Positions 24,825 to 34,209 of a stretch of 64,000 bases of DNA are shown here, piece after piece. The notes below the pieces were generated by a model. It saw only the letters and a program-made list of their open reading frames with translations, did no database searches and was not told the DNA's origin. Made by a program: the position numbers and the translations under genes. Origin of the DNA: JANQRX01 sp963663975 (GTDB lineage: Bacteria; Pseudomonadota; Alphaproteobacteria; Rhizobiales; Kaistiaceae); contig CAXXRA010000015.1 of assembly GCA_963663975.2 (NCBI GenBank), positions 310,001-374,000 of the forward strand, written 5' to 3'. Each line of letters opens with the position of its first letter. Within the stretch, counting starts at the first letter, position 1.

Positions 24825-26757
24825 ATGATCACCAACGGCGATTATCACCAGGTCTATGCCGCCTGGCGCTCCGACCCGGAGGGTTTCTGGCGCGACTGCG
24901 CTCGCGCGATCGACTGGGTCCGGCAACCGCGGCAGATCTTCGACCCCTCTGCGGGCGTCTACGGACGGACGCTGGTTCCCCGATGCCGAGTGCAACACCT
25001 GCCACAACGCGCTCGACCGCCATGTCGCATCCGGTCGTGGCGATCAATTGGCGCTGATCTACGACAGCCCCGTTACCGGCGCCGTCGCAAGGTTCACCTA
25101 CGCCGAGCTCCGGGTCGAGGTCGAGGCGATGGCTGCCGTTCTCCGCGACCAGGGTATCGGCAAGGGCGATCGGGTGCTGATCTACATGCCGATGATCCCT
25201 CAGACCGTGTTCGCCATGCTGGCGGTGGCCCGGGTCGGCGCGATCCATTCGGTGGTGTTCGGCGGATTTGCGGCGAACGAGTTGAAGACCCGCATCGACG
25301 ACTGCCGGCCCAAGGTCATTCTTTCGGCGTCCTGCGGCGTCGAGCCCGGCCGGCTGGTCGCCTACAAGCCGCTTCTCGACGAAGCCTTGCAACTTGCCGA
25401 GGCCCAACCCGATTCATGCGTCATTCTTCAGCGCGACATGATGGGCTGTGATCTCATCGAGCGCCGTGATGTCGACATGGCGGCGGCGACCGATCGCCAC
25501 CGTGCCGCCGGCACCGGAATCGCCTGCGCGCCGGTCAGGGCGACCGATCCGCTCTACATTCTCTACACCTCGGGCACCACCGGCGAGCCCAAGGGCGTGG
25601 TGCGCGACAATGGCGGCCACATGGTCGCGCTCGCCTGGACCATGAACGCCATCTACGGCGTCGCGCCGGGCGACGTCTTCTGGGCAGCCTCCGATGTCGG
25701 CTGGGTGGTCGGCCATTCCTACATCGTCTACGGGCCGCTGCTGACCGGCTGCACCACCGTGCTCTATGAAGGCAAGCCGGTCGGAACGCCCGATGCCGGC
25801 GCCTTCTGGCGGGTGGTGGCCGAGCACCGGGTGACGGCGCTGTTCACCGCGCCGACCGCCATCCGCGCCATCAAGAAGGAGGATCCGGACGGCGTCATGA
25901 TCGGCCAATACGATTTGTCGACCATGCGCACCCTGTTCCTGGCCGGTGAGCGGGCCGATCCGGACACCATCGTGTGGGGCCAGGAGCATCTCAAGGTGCC
26001 GGTGATCGATCACTGGTGGCAGACCGAAACCGGCTGGACCATCGCCGGCAATCCGGTTGGCCTGGGGTCGCTGCCGTCCAAGATCGGTTCGGCCACGGTC
26101 GCCATGCCCGGCTACGACGTCCACGTGCTCGACGATGCCGGTCACGCCGTGACCGACGGCACCCTCGGCAATATCGTGGTGAAGTTGCCGATGCCGCCGG
26201 GCAGCCTGCCGACCCTGTGGAACGCCGACGACCGCTTTCGCGAGGCCTATGTCAGCGAGTTTCCCGGCTACTATAAGACCGCCGACGCCGGCATCCGCGA
26301 CGGCGATGGCTACATCTTCGTCATGGCGCGCACCGACGACATCATCAATGTCGCCGGCCACCGGCTGTCGACCGGCAGCATGGAGGAGGTGGTGGCAAGC
26401 CACCCGGACGTGGCCGAATGCGCGGTGTTCGGCATGGCCGACCAGATCAAGGGCCAGGTGCCGGTCGCTCTGATCGTGCTCAAGGCCGGCGTCGAGCGCC
26501 CCTCGGCCGAGATCGAGGACGAGGTCGTGCAGCTCGTGCGCGACAAGATCGGTCCGGTGGCGGCCTTCCGGATCGTCGTCACCGTCGCCCGCCTGCCGAA
26601 GACCCGATCGGGCAAGATCCTGCGCGGCACGATGCAGAGGATCGCCGACGGCGAGCCGTGGAGGATGCCGGCGACCATCGACGATCCAACCGTGCTCGAC
26701 GAGATCACCACCGCCTTCGGCGAGCGCCGCCTGGGCTCGTTTGCCGTCGGCGGGTGA
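24825..26757 (+). pseudogene. prpE: Propionyl/acetyl-CoA synthetase, frameshifted by a 4-bp duplication
   Basis: An acyl-CoA synthetase of the PrpE type (propionate + CoA + ATP). The N-terminus (YHQVYAAWRSDPEGFWRDCA) is read from ATG 24825; the rest (WFPDAECNTCHNALDRHVA ... LYILYTSGTTGEPKGVVRD ... HWWQTETGW ... GYIFVMARTDDIINVAGHRLSTG ... RLPKTRSGKILRGTM) is in the +1 frame. The switch is at 24961-24975, where ACGGACGGACGCTGG holds an extra GGAC compared with the expected ACGGACGCTGG. Removing 4 bp gives a continuous 642-residue protein. The acetylatable Lys of the SGK motif is present. It is a real mutation or a sequencing error. Confidence 0.88.
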
Positions 26758-26774
26758 GCCGGGAAGGGCGGTTC

Positions 26775-26813
26775 GGGTTGGGGTGCGGGTTGGGGTGCGG
26801 GGTTGGGGGTGGC
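26775..26813 (+). repeat. G-rich tandem repeat with quadruplex potential
   Basis: Two perfect copies of the 12-mer GGGTTGGGGTGC (26775-26786, 26787-26798) followed by GGGGTTGGGGGTGGCGG. Six or more runs of three to five G separated by one to three bases lie on the plus strand just 18 bp after the prpE stop, at the edge of the AT-richer accessory segment. Confidence 0.75.
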
Positions 26814-26927
26814 GGTTTGTCACTCGTGGACACTTCGGTTGCCGACACGCTGCCGCGATTCAACTTCGACCGCGAGACGGTCGCGAAGATGTCGATACCA
26901 TCTGCCGAGCTGAATTGGCGATCGATA

Positions 26928-28288
26928 CTAAGCGTTTAAACAGTCAACTATGAAACCAGCCATGCTGTCCCACAGCGCCATCAAGTGCTCCGGTGACGGT
27001 GCAAAACTCGCAGAATGTACGTATCGATTCAGAGTGTCAGCTGAAACCAGCCGATCGAAATGTCGGAACTTCTGTATTTGTCGAAGCTGTTGTTTGCTAA
27101 TTTTTCCCTTGGCATAGAGGTCTTGACCTGATTTTAAAGCGCGTTGCGCCAAACTGTCGCCGGCGTGTATAGGGACATTGCAGCGGCTAATATAGTTTTC
27201 AACCGCCAGTTCTAAGAGGACCCGAAAGAGAACCGAAATCGCGTTGGGATGTCGGGATAATTCCAACCGAAACTGGAGTTCCTCCCAGATGTGATGGTGC
27301 CGCTGTAGCCGCCCAGGCCAAGTCAATGGAAACTCGGTTTGTGGAATTAGGGTAACGCGCGAAGAAGGACGCGCCCTGGGCGTTGGTTTTGCCTTTCGAA
27401 CTTTGTCAGAGCGCCTCGCTTCGGAAACTGCGAGGCCATGATCCGCGGACGGAAGAACGCCTGCTTTCTCCAGGCGATCCAAGTAGCTTCTTTTGCCATC
27501 GATGTCCCAGATATCGGCGAGAACAATATCGCGGCTGGCGAGATCGTCCGCAACGCGAGAGAGCGCCGCAAGAACTGCGTCCTCCTGATGAGTGAGTTCG
27601 AAGCGCCCATTCCGAACACTGATGCCAACTCGGTTGCGAAAGGTCTCCGCTGAAAGCAGCCGGTTCATCGTGGATCGCGGAATCCTGCGCCGCGATGGTA
27701 GAAGATTTGCCTTGGCCAATCGCCGCTCGACCTCATCGGCGACATTTACTCCGCTTCCCTTTCCAGTCCTTTCTACGAAGGTCTTCTTCATCCGGTCGTC
27801 CCAGGTACTTTGTCCGACTCCGTTTTGGCTACCTGTGTGACGACGAAAAAGAATACTGTCTATCCGATCGCGGTCATTCTCCACCTGGCACTGGATGGTC
27901 TCGGTGAACGGCCCCTTCCATTGCGACCAGCGTCCCGCCCATGTCGTTGCTCTGGGCCCCGAACACGTGCTCGACGCAGGCTTTGAAAATAGGTCCGTAG
28001 CTCCGTTGTCGGAGCGCGCCGTGGATCGGCCACAAGCTTCAGACAAGTGACCCGTCGGTTTCCATCGTAAATGACAAACTTGGTTCCTTCGGGCGAGACC
28101 AGAGGCGGTTCGTAGATAGTTCCTTGCTCAACGATGTCCTTCGCGAGATTCCGCATATGTCGCTCCCGAGAGCTAAACAACCAAGCTATCGCTGCAGTCT
28201 CATTCTCACCGTGCCGATCGTTAGAACGGTTTACAAGGAGCGACTTGACTGGGATGTTGCGTGTCTGCATTTCATCCAAGCCCGTCAA
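26928..28288 (-). pseudogene. ParB-like nuclease-domain protein, frameshifted
   Basis: Two minus-strand frames make one protein. The N-terminal part (from 28288 or the ATG at 28270) is a ParB/Srx-like domain: IPVKSLLVNRSNDRHGE ... LAKDIVEQGTIYEPPLVSPEG ... VIYDGNRRVTCLKLV. The rest, in another frame, continues TETIQCQVENDRDRIDSILFRRHTG ... GIGVNVADEVERR-like text ... DLASRDIVLADIWDIDGKRSYLDRLEKAGVLP and an all-helical C-terminus ending HLMALWDSMAGFIVDCL. The frame change is between about 27960 and 28005. Total length would be about 450 residues. Such single-gene ParB-like proteins occur in accessory islands, often near defence genes. The function is unknown. Confidence 0.65.
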
Positions 28289-28311
28289 ACACGTGGATTC
28301 TCAACAATTCA

Positions 28312-29118
28312 ATGCGCCCCAAACCCAGCACCCGATTCTTGAAACAATACATACACGCACCTGACGATCATAGGTTCATCGGAAGATTGTATGATTTAAG
28401 CATTGTCAGTCTACATTTTCGCTCATACAAGCAGCTGGCGGCACATTCTGACTGCAAATACGCGTACGATGTTTCGACTAAATCGTCAATAATAGTAGAC
28501 CGTGTTCGATCGTTGGATATTGTAGGAGACATGTTATGGCCAAAGACAATCATAGACAAATATTCTTCGATCGATCGCTTCGAGTGGTTGAATGTTGTAG
28601 CGGATGTTTTCTTCATTCGATTGATATTGATCGATGATTGTGCGCTCATTCTGACGAATGAAGTATTCGAAACGGAGTTGAAACCTCGACAATGCACTTT
28701 AAACAACTTGGAAAAGAAGATACCCAGGGCGGTCGCCGCTAAACTGCGCGATTTGCATGCTGATCACTACGAACTGAGACATGAGCGCAACGTGCGCTTC
28801 CATCATGGCTTGGGGCGAGCGCTTTCAAGTGACGACGCGACTTTCCGCACAGTGGCGTTTTATGAACATGGTGGCAGAGGCATGACGGGCTTTGATCAAC
28901 GTGGCCGTCGTATCAACACTGATCGTTATTTCAAGGAAGGTATTGTTGACCTGCAACGCGATTTCAATCGCGCGGGTCGTCGACTTTCGAGTGGTCTAGG
29001 TCGCCTCTATGATGTTCTTGTTGACGAGTTTGAGAAGCGTTTTACAGACAAATTCAGAAACAGAACGCACGATTTTGGCCGAGCGGCAAAGCGACAGACC
29101 CGCTACGTACCAGCGTGA
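28312..29118 (+). CDS. HEPN-like domain protein of unknown function
   Basis: An open frame of 268 residues from ATG 28312 (an ATG at 28261 would add 17). It is clearly lower in GC than its surroundings in the first 400 bp. The centre has LHADHYELRHERNVRFHHGLG, an RNxxxH motif typical of HEPN RNase-like domains, embedded in predicted helices. The C-terminus is basic (KFRNRTHDFGRAAKRQTR). It is divergent from the ParB-like gene, with overlapping 5' regions. HEPN proteins serve in toxin-antitoxin and phage-defence systems, but no partner antitoxin is recognisable. The family assignment rests on the motif only. Confidence 0.5.
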   Translation: MRPKPSTRFLKQYIHAPDDHRFIGRLYDLSIVSLHFRSYKQLAAHSDCKYAYDVSTKSSIIVDRVRSLDIVGDMLWPKTIIDKYSSIDRFEWLNVVADVFFIRLILIDDCALILTNEVFETELKPRQCTLNNLEKKIPRAVAAKLRDLHADHYELRHERNVRFHHGLGRALSSDDATFRTVAFYEHGGRGMTGFDQRGRRINTDRYFKEGIVDLQRDFNRAGRRLSSGLGRLYDVLVDEFEKRFTDKFRNRTHDFGRAAKRQTRYVPA

Positions 29119-29185
29119 GGCATTTTTCGGTGGAGCGCCGAGAATCGCCTAGATTGGGAGTAAGCTGCCAATCAAGGATCGCACC

Positions 29186-29754
29186 TTGGAAACAATATTT
29201 GAAGTCACTGCCGAGAGCACGCCGTTCCGGGGCGATGTTGCCGGAAGTGGCGCTTTCTATGAGGCGTTGGGCCGCACGTCTTGCTTGTGGGGGCGGTTCG
29301 AAACCAACTTTGCAATCATCCTAATATCGCTCGTTAATCTGCCGGAGGCAGGTTCGATCAGGCGGCCTTTTCCTGTCCCATGGAAACAAAAGGCCAAACT
29401 GTGGCGGGATGCTTTTTCAACGCTTCCGTCGCTGGCCACTTGGCGAACCCGAGCAAGCGAGTTCATTGCTGATGCCAACAGTGTGGCTAACGATCGCCAT
29501 TTTCTTCAGCACTCAGCGTTTTGGGAGTTCAAATCCGCAGAGCCTCTCGAGGCCGACTTTCGTCGCTTGAGATTCAAAAGGGCAAACTGCGCATAGGCCG
29601 CCACACCGTCAATATCGATCAACTGCGGGCGTTGGCAGTGAGCATCGACTCGCTCAACACTCAGCTGCTGCCTTTTCTTTTTTTCGTGACTTCGCTCCAG
29701 CCCCCAATACATCTGGTCCCACAGAAGCCCCCTAAACTTCCTCGACCTGGCTGA
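29186..29754 (+). pseudogene. Hypothetical protein with Rx4H motif, frameshifted
   Basis: The first 130 codons (METIFEVTAESTPFRGD ... LGRTSCLWGRFETNFAIILIS ... ANDRHFLQHSAFWEF) end in a frame that stops at 29596, while the next frame continues sensibly (LEIQKGKLRIGRHTVNIDQL ... LNTQLLPFLF). One missing base near 29570 (for example TTTT to TTT) explains it; adding one base gives a 189-residue protein. RHFLQH fits the Rx4H pattern of small helical HEPN-like proteins. Its end overlaps the rmuC end on the other strand. Confidence 0.45.
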
Positions 29755-30934
29755 ACGGTAGCTCGGGCAGGTTTTCGGCCCGCTTTGCCGCGGCGCGGGG
29801 CGACTTGACCTGGGGCGGCGCCGGTTTGTCCTCGATCTCCACCGCCTGGATCCTGGCGCCGCGGCCGGCGACCTTGCGGGTCGAAATCAGAATGTCGTCG
29901 ATGTCCTTGTTGGCCTGGACGAAATGGGTCTGCAGCTTGCGCACCCGCTCGTCGAGCCGGCCGACGTCTTCGATCAGCCGCATCACCTCTTCCTGGATGA
30001 CATGGGCCTGTTCGCGCATGCGGGCGTCGCGAAGGAGCGACATCACCACCTGGATCGACAGCATCAACAGCGACGGCGAGACGATCACCACCCGGGCCCG
30101 GTGGGCACGCTGAATGACGTCCTCGAAACTCTCGTGGATATCGGCAAAGATCGATTCCGACGGTACGAACATGAAGGCGGTGTCCTGGGTCTCGCCGGGA
30201 ACGAAATAGCGCTCGGCGATGTCCTGGATGTGCTTGACCGTGTCGCGGCGGAACTGCGACTCGGCCGTCTTGGTCGCCTCGGGGGTTTCCGCCTCGCGGA
30301 TGAGGTTCCACGCCTCCAGCGGAAACTTGGCGTCGACCACCAGCGCCGGCGTGCCGTTGGGAAAAAGGATCAGGCAGTCCGGCCGGGTGTTGTTCTTCAG
30401 CGTCGGCTGGAAGCGGTAGCCCGAGGCCGGCAGTCCGTCGCGCACGATCGTCTCCATCCGCGCCTGGCCGAAGGCGCCACGGGTCTGCTTGTTGGCCAGG
30501 ATGTGCTGCAGTTCGACCACCTGGGAGGAGAGCGAGGTGATGTTCTGCTGCGCCTTGTCGATCACCGCCAGCCGCTCGCCGAGCTTCGACAGCCCCTCAT
30601 GGGTCTTGGTGGCGTTGGTGACCATCGATTCTGAGACCCGCTGGCCGAAGCCGTCGAGGCGCTGGGACATGGTGCGCATCTGACCGGTGATCTCGCCCTG
30701 GGCACGCATCAGATCGCCGAGGCGCTGCTGCATCTCCGCGTTGCGCACCTCCGCCGCCTCGCCGGCCTTGTGCGAGGCCGCTTCGGCCCGAACCGTTTCG
30801 TCCCCGGCGCGGCCGGCCGCGCGCCGCCACGCGGCCAGCGCGACAATCAACAGCACCGCCATCAACACGGCCGCGGCCGCGAAGACAAACGTCGCCGGGG
30901 CCAGCGTCAGATTGCCGATGATGAGGTCGCTCAT
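29732..30934 (-). CDS. rmuC: DNA recombination protein RmuC
   Basis: A 400-residue RmuC: an N-terminal membrane helix (FVFAAAAVLMAVLLIVALAAW), a coiled-coil region (about 45-150) and the nuclease-like RmuC domain (LANKQTRGAFGQARMETIVRDGLP ... CLILFPNGTPALVVDAKFPLEAW ... DTAFMFVPSESIFADIHE). RmuC limits inversions at short inverted repeats. In Rhizobiales rmuC commonly lies next to def; here about 9 kb of accessory DNA separates them. Confidence 0.93.
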   Translation of the reverse strand: MSDLIIGNLTLAPATFVFAAAAVLMAVLLIVALAAWRRAAGRAGDETVRAEAASHKAGEAAEVRNAEMQQRLGDLMRAQGEITGQMRTMSQRLDGFGQRVSESMVTNATKTHEGLSKLGERLAVIDKAQQNITSLSSQVVELQHILANKQTRGAFGQARMETIVRDGLPASGYRFQPTLKNNTRPDCLILFPNGTPALVVDAKFPLEAWNLIREAETPEATKTAESQFRRDTVKHIQDIAERYFVPGETQDTAFMFVPSESIFADIHESFEDVIQRAHRARVVIVSPSLLMLSIQVVMSLLRDARMREQAHVIQEEVMRLIEDVGRLDERVRKLQTHFVQANKDIDDILISTRKVAGRGARIQAVEIEDKPAPPQVKSPRAAAKRAENLPELPFSQVEEV

Positions 30935-31100
30935 GGACCGTTTGTAGCTGATTCGGGCTGCGATCGATCAAACCGGGAACGAAGGAGCGGGCTGCCTGGC
31001 GCCATCGACCTCTGTTAAAAGAGCGGCCGGATGGCCTCGTTCGTGCGAATCGGGCCTTTGCCGTATTCGGATGCCCCGCACGGCGGATGTGACGAGGTCG

Positions 31101-32014
31101 ATGAAACTTAAGACAGAGCTGCACCATTGGTGGCCCAAAGGTTTGTCCAGTTTTTGGGCTGACGAGAAAGGTTGCGTGACGCAAATGTCTCACGATGGAA
31201 CTTTGGTTCGCTCACCACCATCGAAATTCGGCGCAATCAAAAACGCTCACCACATCAAATTTAGTGAGAACAGTTCCTGGAATACGCCCTTTGAACACAT
31301 CTTTGGCGATGCAGACAGCCAGTTTCCCGGCCTAACGCGGTGGCTAGTGACTCTGGAAGCGAAGCCGGCGCGGCCAGAGGCACCGCTCCATGAGCGCTTC
31401 TCCGCTCAACCCTTGCCGCCGGAGCGCCGAAGGCAGCTCGCCGAGGGGCTGTCGTCGCTAATCGTTCGAAGCCCGCGCTCGCGCAACAACGCTCGCGCAA
31501 CAACGCTCGGCTGGCGGTCGAAGACACTCGCCAGCAAATGGGTATCAAGGACTATATGGCTGACAAAAACCTGATCGCAGCAAGCCTGCACGGAAACCAT
31601 GAGGTCTTCACCCGCATCATCGATACCGGCGGCAGGTTTGTGGCTCTGATCTCCGAGGGGCCGGAATTCATCTGGGGCGATGGATTTCTTCATAATTTCG
31701 TGGCGAGTTCAGTCCCACCGCTGTCACCGCTTTGCATCGTGCCCATACTCCCAACTGCGACTGTTTTGTTCACAAAACGGCACTCCTTCTGCGTCCAGCC
31801 CGAGCTGGTGACCATGCGCCTCGGCAAGGACGAGGTCGCGTTTTTCAACGAGATCGTCCAGATCTATTCGCGCAACTACATCTTCTTTCGCAAAGATAAG
31901 CCGCAGATCACGGAGCACTTTGCGACCCATGAGCATCTGGAGTTTGAGTACCACTCGCATGAGTGGCTCGACTGCCTGATTGAAAGCGCGGCGAGCTTCT
32001 TTCCAGCCCATTGA
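31101..32014 (+). pseudogene. DUF4238-like hypothetical protein, split by a 14-bp tandem duplication
   Basis: Two frames form one gene. The first half (LKTELHHWWPKGLSSFWADEKGC ... LSSLIVRSPRSRNN) and the second half (DYMADKNLIAASLHGNHEVFTRIIDTGGRF ... FIWGDGFLHNF ... LEFEYHSHEWLDCLIESAASF) are joined when one copy of the 14-bp tandem repeat at 31477-31504 is removed; the gene then has exactly 300 codons including the stop. The resulting protein resembles DUF4238-type proteins (N-terminal HHW, later GD-phi-H patches) by memory only. The role is unknown. Confidence 0.6.
31477..31504. repeat. 14-bp perfect tandem duplication causing a frameshift
   Basis: GCTCGCGCAACAAC occurs twice in a row (31477-31490, 31491-31504). 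Fourteen is not a multiple of three, so the second copy disrupts the frame of the surrounding gene. Deleting either copy restores it. Confidence 0.9.
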
Positions 32015-32103
32015 AGTTCAGGTTATAGGACGCTTTCTCCGCCAGCCGATCACCGCTGCGACGGGCAATTGCGCCGGGCGGGCACTGCAAGGAAATCGTA
32101 GCC

Positions 32104-32732
32104 ATGCCGTTGGAAACCTGGATCGTCTATGTCGCGGCGGTGCTGGTGCTGATGTCGACACCGGGACCGAGCCAGCTGCTGATGCTGTCCAACAGCGTCG
32201 CCAACGGCTTCCGCCGTTCGCTCGCCACCGCCTGCGGCGACCTCACCGCCAATCTCGGCCAGATGCTGGCCGCCGGCCTCGGCCTGGCCGCGTTGCTGCT
32301 GGCCTTTGACAACGCCCTGACGATCATCAAATGGGCCGGGGTCGCCTATCTGATCTGGCTCGGGGTGAGGATGCTCCGGCGATCCGGCCGAACTGTCTCG
32401 ACGGCCGGCGTCGGCACCAGCCGGGTCACATTGAAAGCCCTCTGGCTGCAAGGTTTTTTGACCTCCACCGCCAATCCCAAGGCGGTGGTGTTCTTCGCCG
32501 CGCTGTTTCCCCATTCATCGCCGCGCAGGGTTCGTTCTGGCTGCAGTTCTGGCTGCTGGCGGCGACCTATCTGGTGATCGACGGCATGTTCCTGTCGGCC
32601 TACGGCATCACCGCCGGCTGGCTTGCCGACAGGCTCAATGGCCCGGCCAAGGCCTGGCTCGACCGCATCGGCGGCTCGTTCCTGATCCTGGCCGCGGTTC
32701 TCCTCGGCCTGAAATCGTTGCGCGATGCGTGA
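32104..32732 (+). pseudogene. LysE/RhtB family exporter, single-base frameshift
   Basis: The first 135 residues are a typical LysE/RhtB exporter (MPLETWIVYVAAVLVLMSTPGPSQLL, then GVAYLIWLGVRMLRRSG and TSTANPKAVVFFAALFP). The C-terminal part is in the next frame (FIAAQGSFWLQFWLLAATYLVIDGMFLSAYGI ... LGLKSLRDA). CCCCATTCATCG at 32509-32520 lacks one base relative to an expected CCCCAGTTCATCG; adding it gives 209 residues, the usual length with six membrane helices. Its end overlaps the next gene by 8 bp. Confidence 0.85.
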
Positions 32733-34020
32733 TCCGGCCGAACCGGACATGGATCAGCCGCGAACCAACTGGGCCGGCAACCTCACCTACAGCGCCGACG
32801 AATTGCTGCTGCCGAACACGGTTGAAGAGGCACGCGAAGCCGTCCGAAACGCCGCGAAGCTGCGCGTCGTCGGCACCCGTCACGGCTTCAACGACATCGC
32901 CGGCACCACCGGAACCCACCTCTCGCTGCAGCGCCTCGACCGGGTTGTGGCGCTGGACAGCGCGGCCGGCCGCGTCACGGTGGAGGCGGGCATGCGCTAT
33001 GGCGATCTGTCGCCCTATCTCCACCACCGGGGCCATGCGCTCCACAATCTGGCGTCCCTGCCTCACATCTCGATCGCCGGCGCCTGCGCCACCGCCACCC
33101 ACGGCTCAGGGACGGCCCTGGGCAATCTGGCGACCGCGGTCGCTGCCATCGACTTCATCAGCGCCGGCGGTGACCTGATCACCCTGTCGCGAGACACGGA
33201 CGGAGAAAATTTCGCCGGTGCGGTGGTCGGCCTCGGCGGGCTCGGGGTCGTCACCAGGCTGACGCTGGACATTCAACCCGCCTTCGCCATGCGCCAGGAG
33301 GTGTTTCGGAACCTCCCATTAGCTGCCGTGGAAGGGGATTTCGACGCCATCATGTCGAGCGGCACCAGCGTCAGCCTGTTCACCGACTGGCACGGCAACA
33401 CCGTCAATCAGGTCTGGATCAAACGGAAAGTGGAGGCCGAAGGGGTGTTCGAGGCGTCGTCGTCTTTCTTTGGCGCAAAGCCGGCAACAACGGATATGCA
33501 TCCGCTCGCCGACCACGATGCCGCCCATTGCACCGAGCAAATGGGAGTGCCCGGACCGTGGTTTGAACGACTGCCTCACTTCAAGATGGAGTTCACCCCG
33601 AGCAGTGGCGAGGAACTGCAGGCCGAGTACTTTGTCCCGCGCGAATATGCCGTGGAGGTCGTGAAAATCCTCTCTCGGTGGGGCGATCGACTGGCGCCCC
33701 TGCTGATGATCTCGGAGATCCGTACCATTGCCGCAGACGATCTGTGGATGAGCCCCTGCTACCAGCGGCCGTGCGCGGCCTTTCATTTTACCTTCAGGCG
33801 GGACTGGCCGGCGGTGAAGCGCCTTTTACCCGGTCTGGAAGAGGCGCTCGCGCCGTTTCACCCCCGCCCGCACTGGGGCAAGGTGTTCACGATGTCGCCC
33901 CGGGCGGTGCAGGCGCGATACCCAAAGCTCGCATCCTTCCAAGACTTGGTGAGCACCTACGATCCGGGCGGCAAATTCCGCAACGCCTTCCTGGAGCGGT
34001 ACATCGACGGGGACTCTTGA
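32725..34020 (+). CDS. FAD-linked alditol/xylitol oxidase-like protein
   Basis: A 431-residue VAO-family flavoenzyme (or 423 residues from ATG 32749, whose N-terminus MDQPRTNWAGN fits the family better). VVGTRHGFNDIAGT holds the His likely to bind FAD covalently, SIAGACATATHGSG follows, and the C-terminal ALO domain includes PHWGKVFTM. It resembles alditol oxidases, which oxidise sugar alcohols with O2 and release H2O2, rather than aldonolactone oxidases. Cytosolic: no signal peptide. It overlaps the LysE gene. Confidence 0.82.
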   Translation: MRDPAEPDMDQPRTNWAGNLTYSADELLLPNTVEEAREAVRNAAKLRVVGTRHGFNDIAGTTGTHLSLQRLDRVVALDSAAGRVTVEAGMRYGDLSPYLHHRGHALHNLASLPHISIAGACATATHGSGTALGNLATAVAAIDFISAGGDLITLSRDTDGENFAGAVVGLGGLGVVTRLTLDIQPAFAMRQEVFRNLPLAAVEGDFDAIMSSGTSVSLFTDWHGNTVNQVWIKRKVEAEGVFEASSSFFGAKPATTDMHPLADHDAAHCTEQMGVPGPWFERLPHFKMEFTPSSGEELQAEYFVPREYAVEVVKILSRWGDRLAPLLMISEIRTIAADDLWMSPCYQRPCAAFHFTFRRDWPAVKRLLPGLEEALAPFHPRPHWGKVFTMSPRAVQARYPKLASFQDLVSTYDPGGKFRNAFLERYIDGDS

Positions 34021-34209
34021 CCGCGCTGCCGGAGGTCGGCGAGGAATCGGCGGTGAGATGGGCCGGCGCTGGCGTTTTTTTCCCGAGATCGTCAAAATCT
34101 GTCATCACGGCGGGGCGTCAGCGACGATTCGCCAGCTGTTTTGACGCCGACCCGGCGTTTCCAGCCGGCGTGAAGGTCGTTGACAGTACCAATCCGGAGA
34201 GGACGGCCA

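Noticed and set aside
25414..26823. 469-codon minus-strand frame
   Set aside because: Antisense to prpE, with His/Asp/Arg-rich text typical of a shadow frame.
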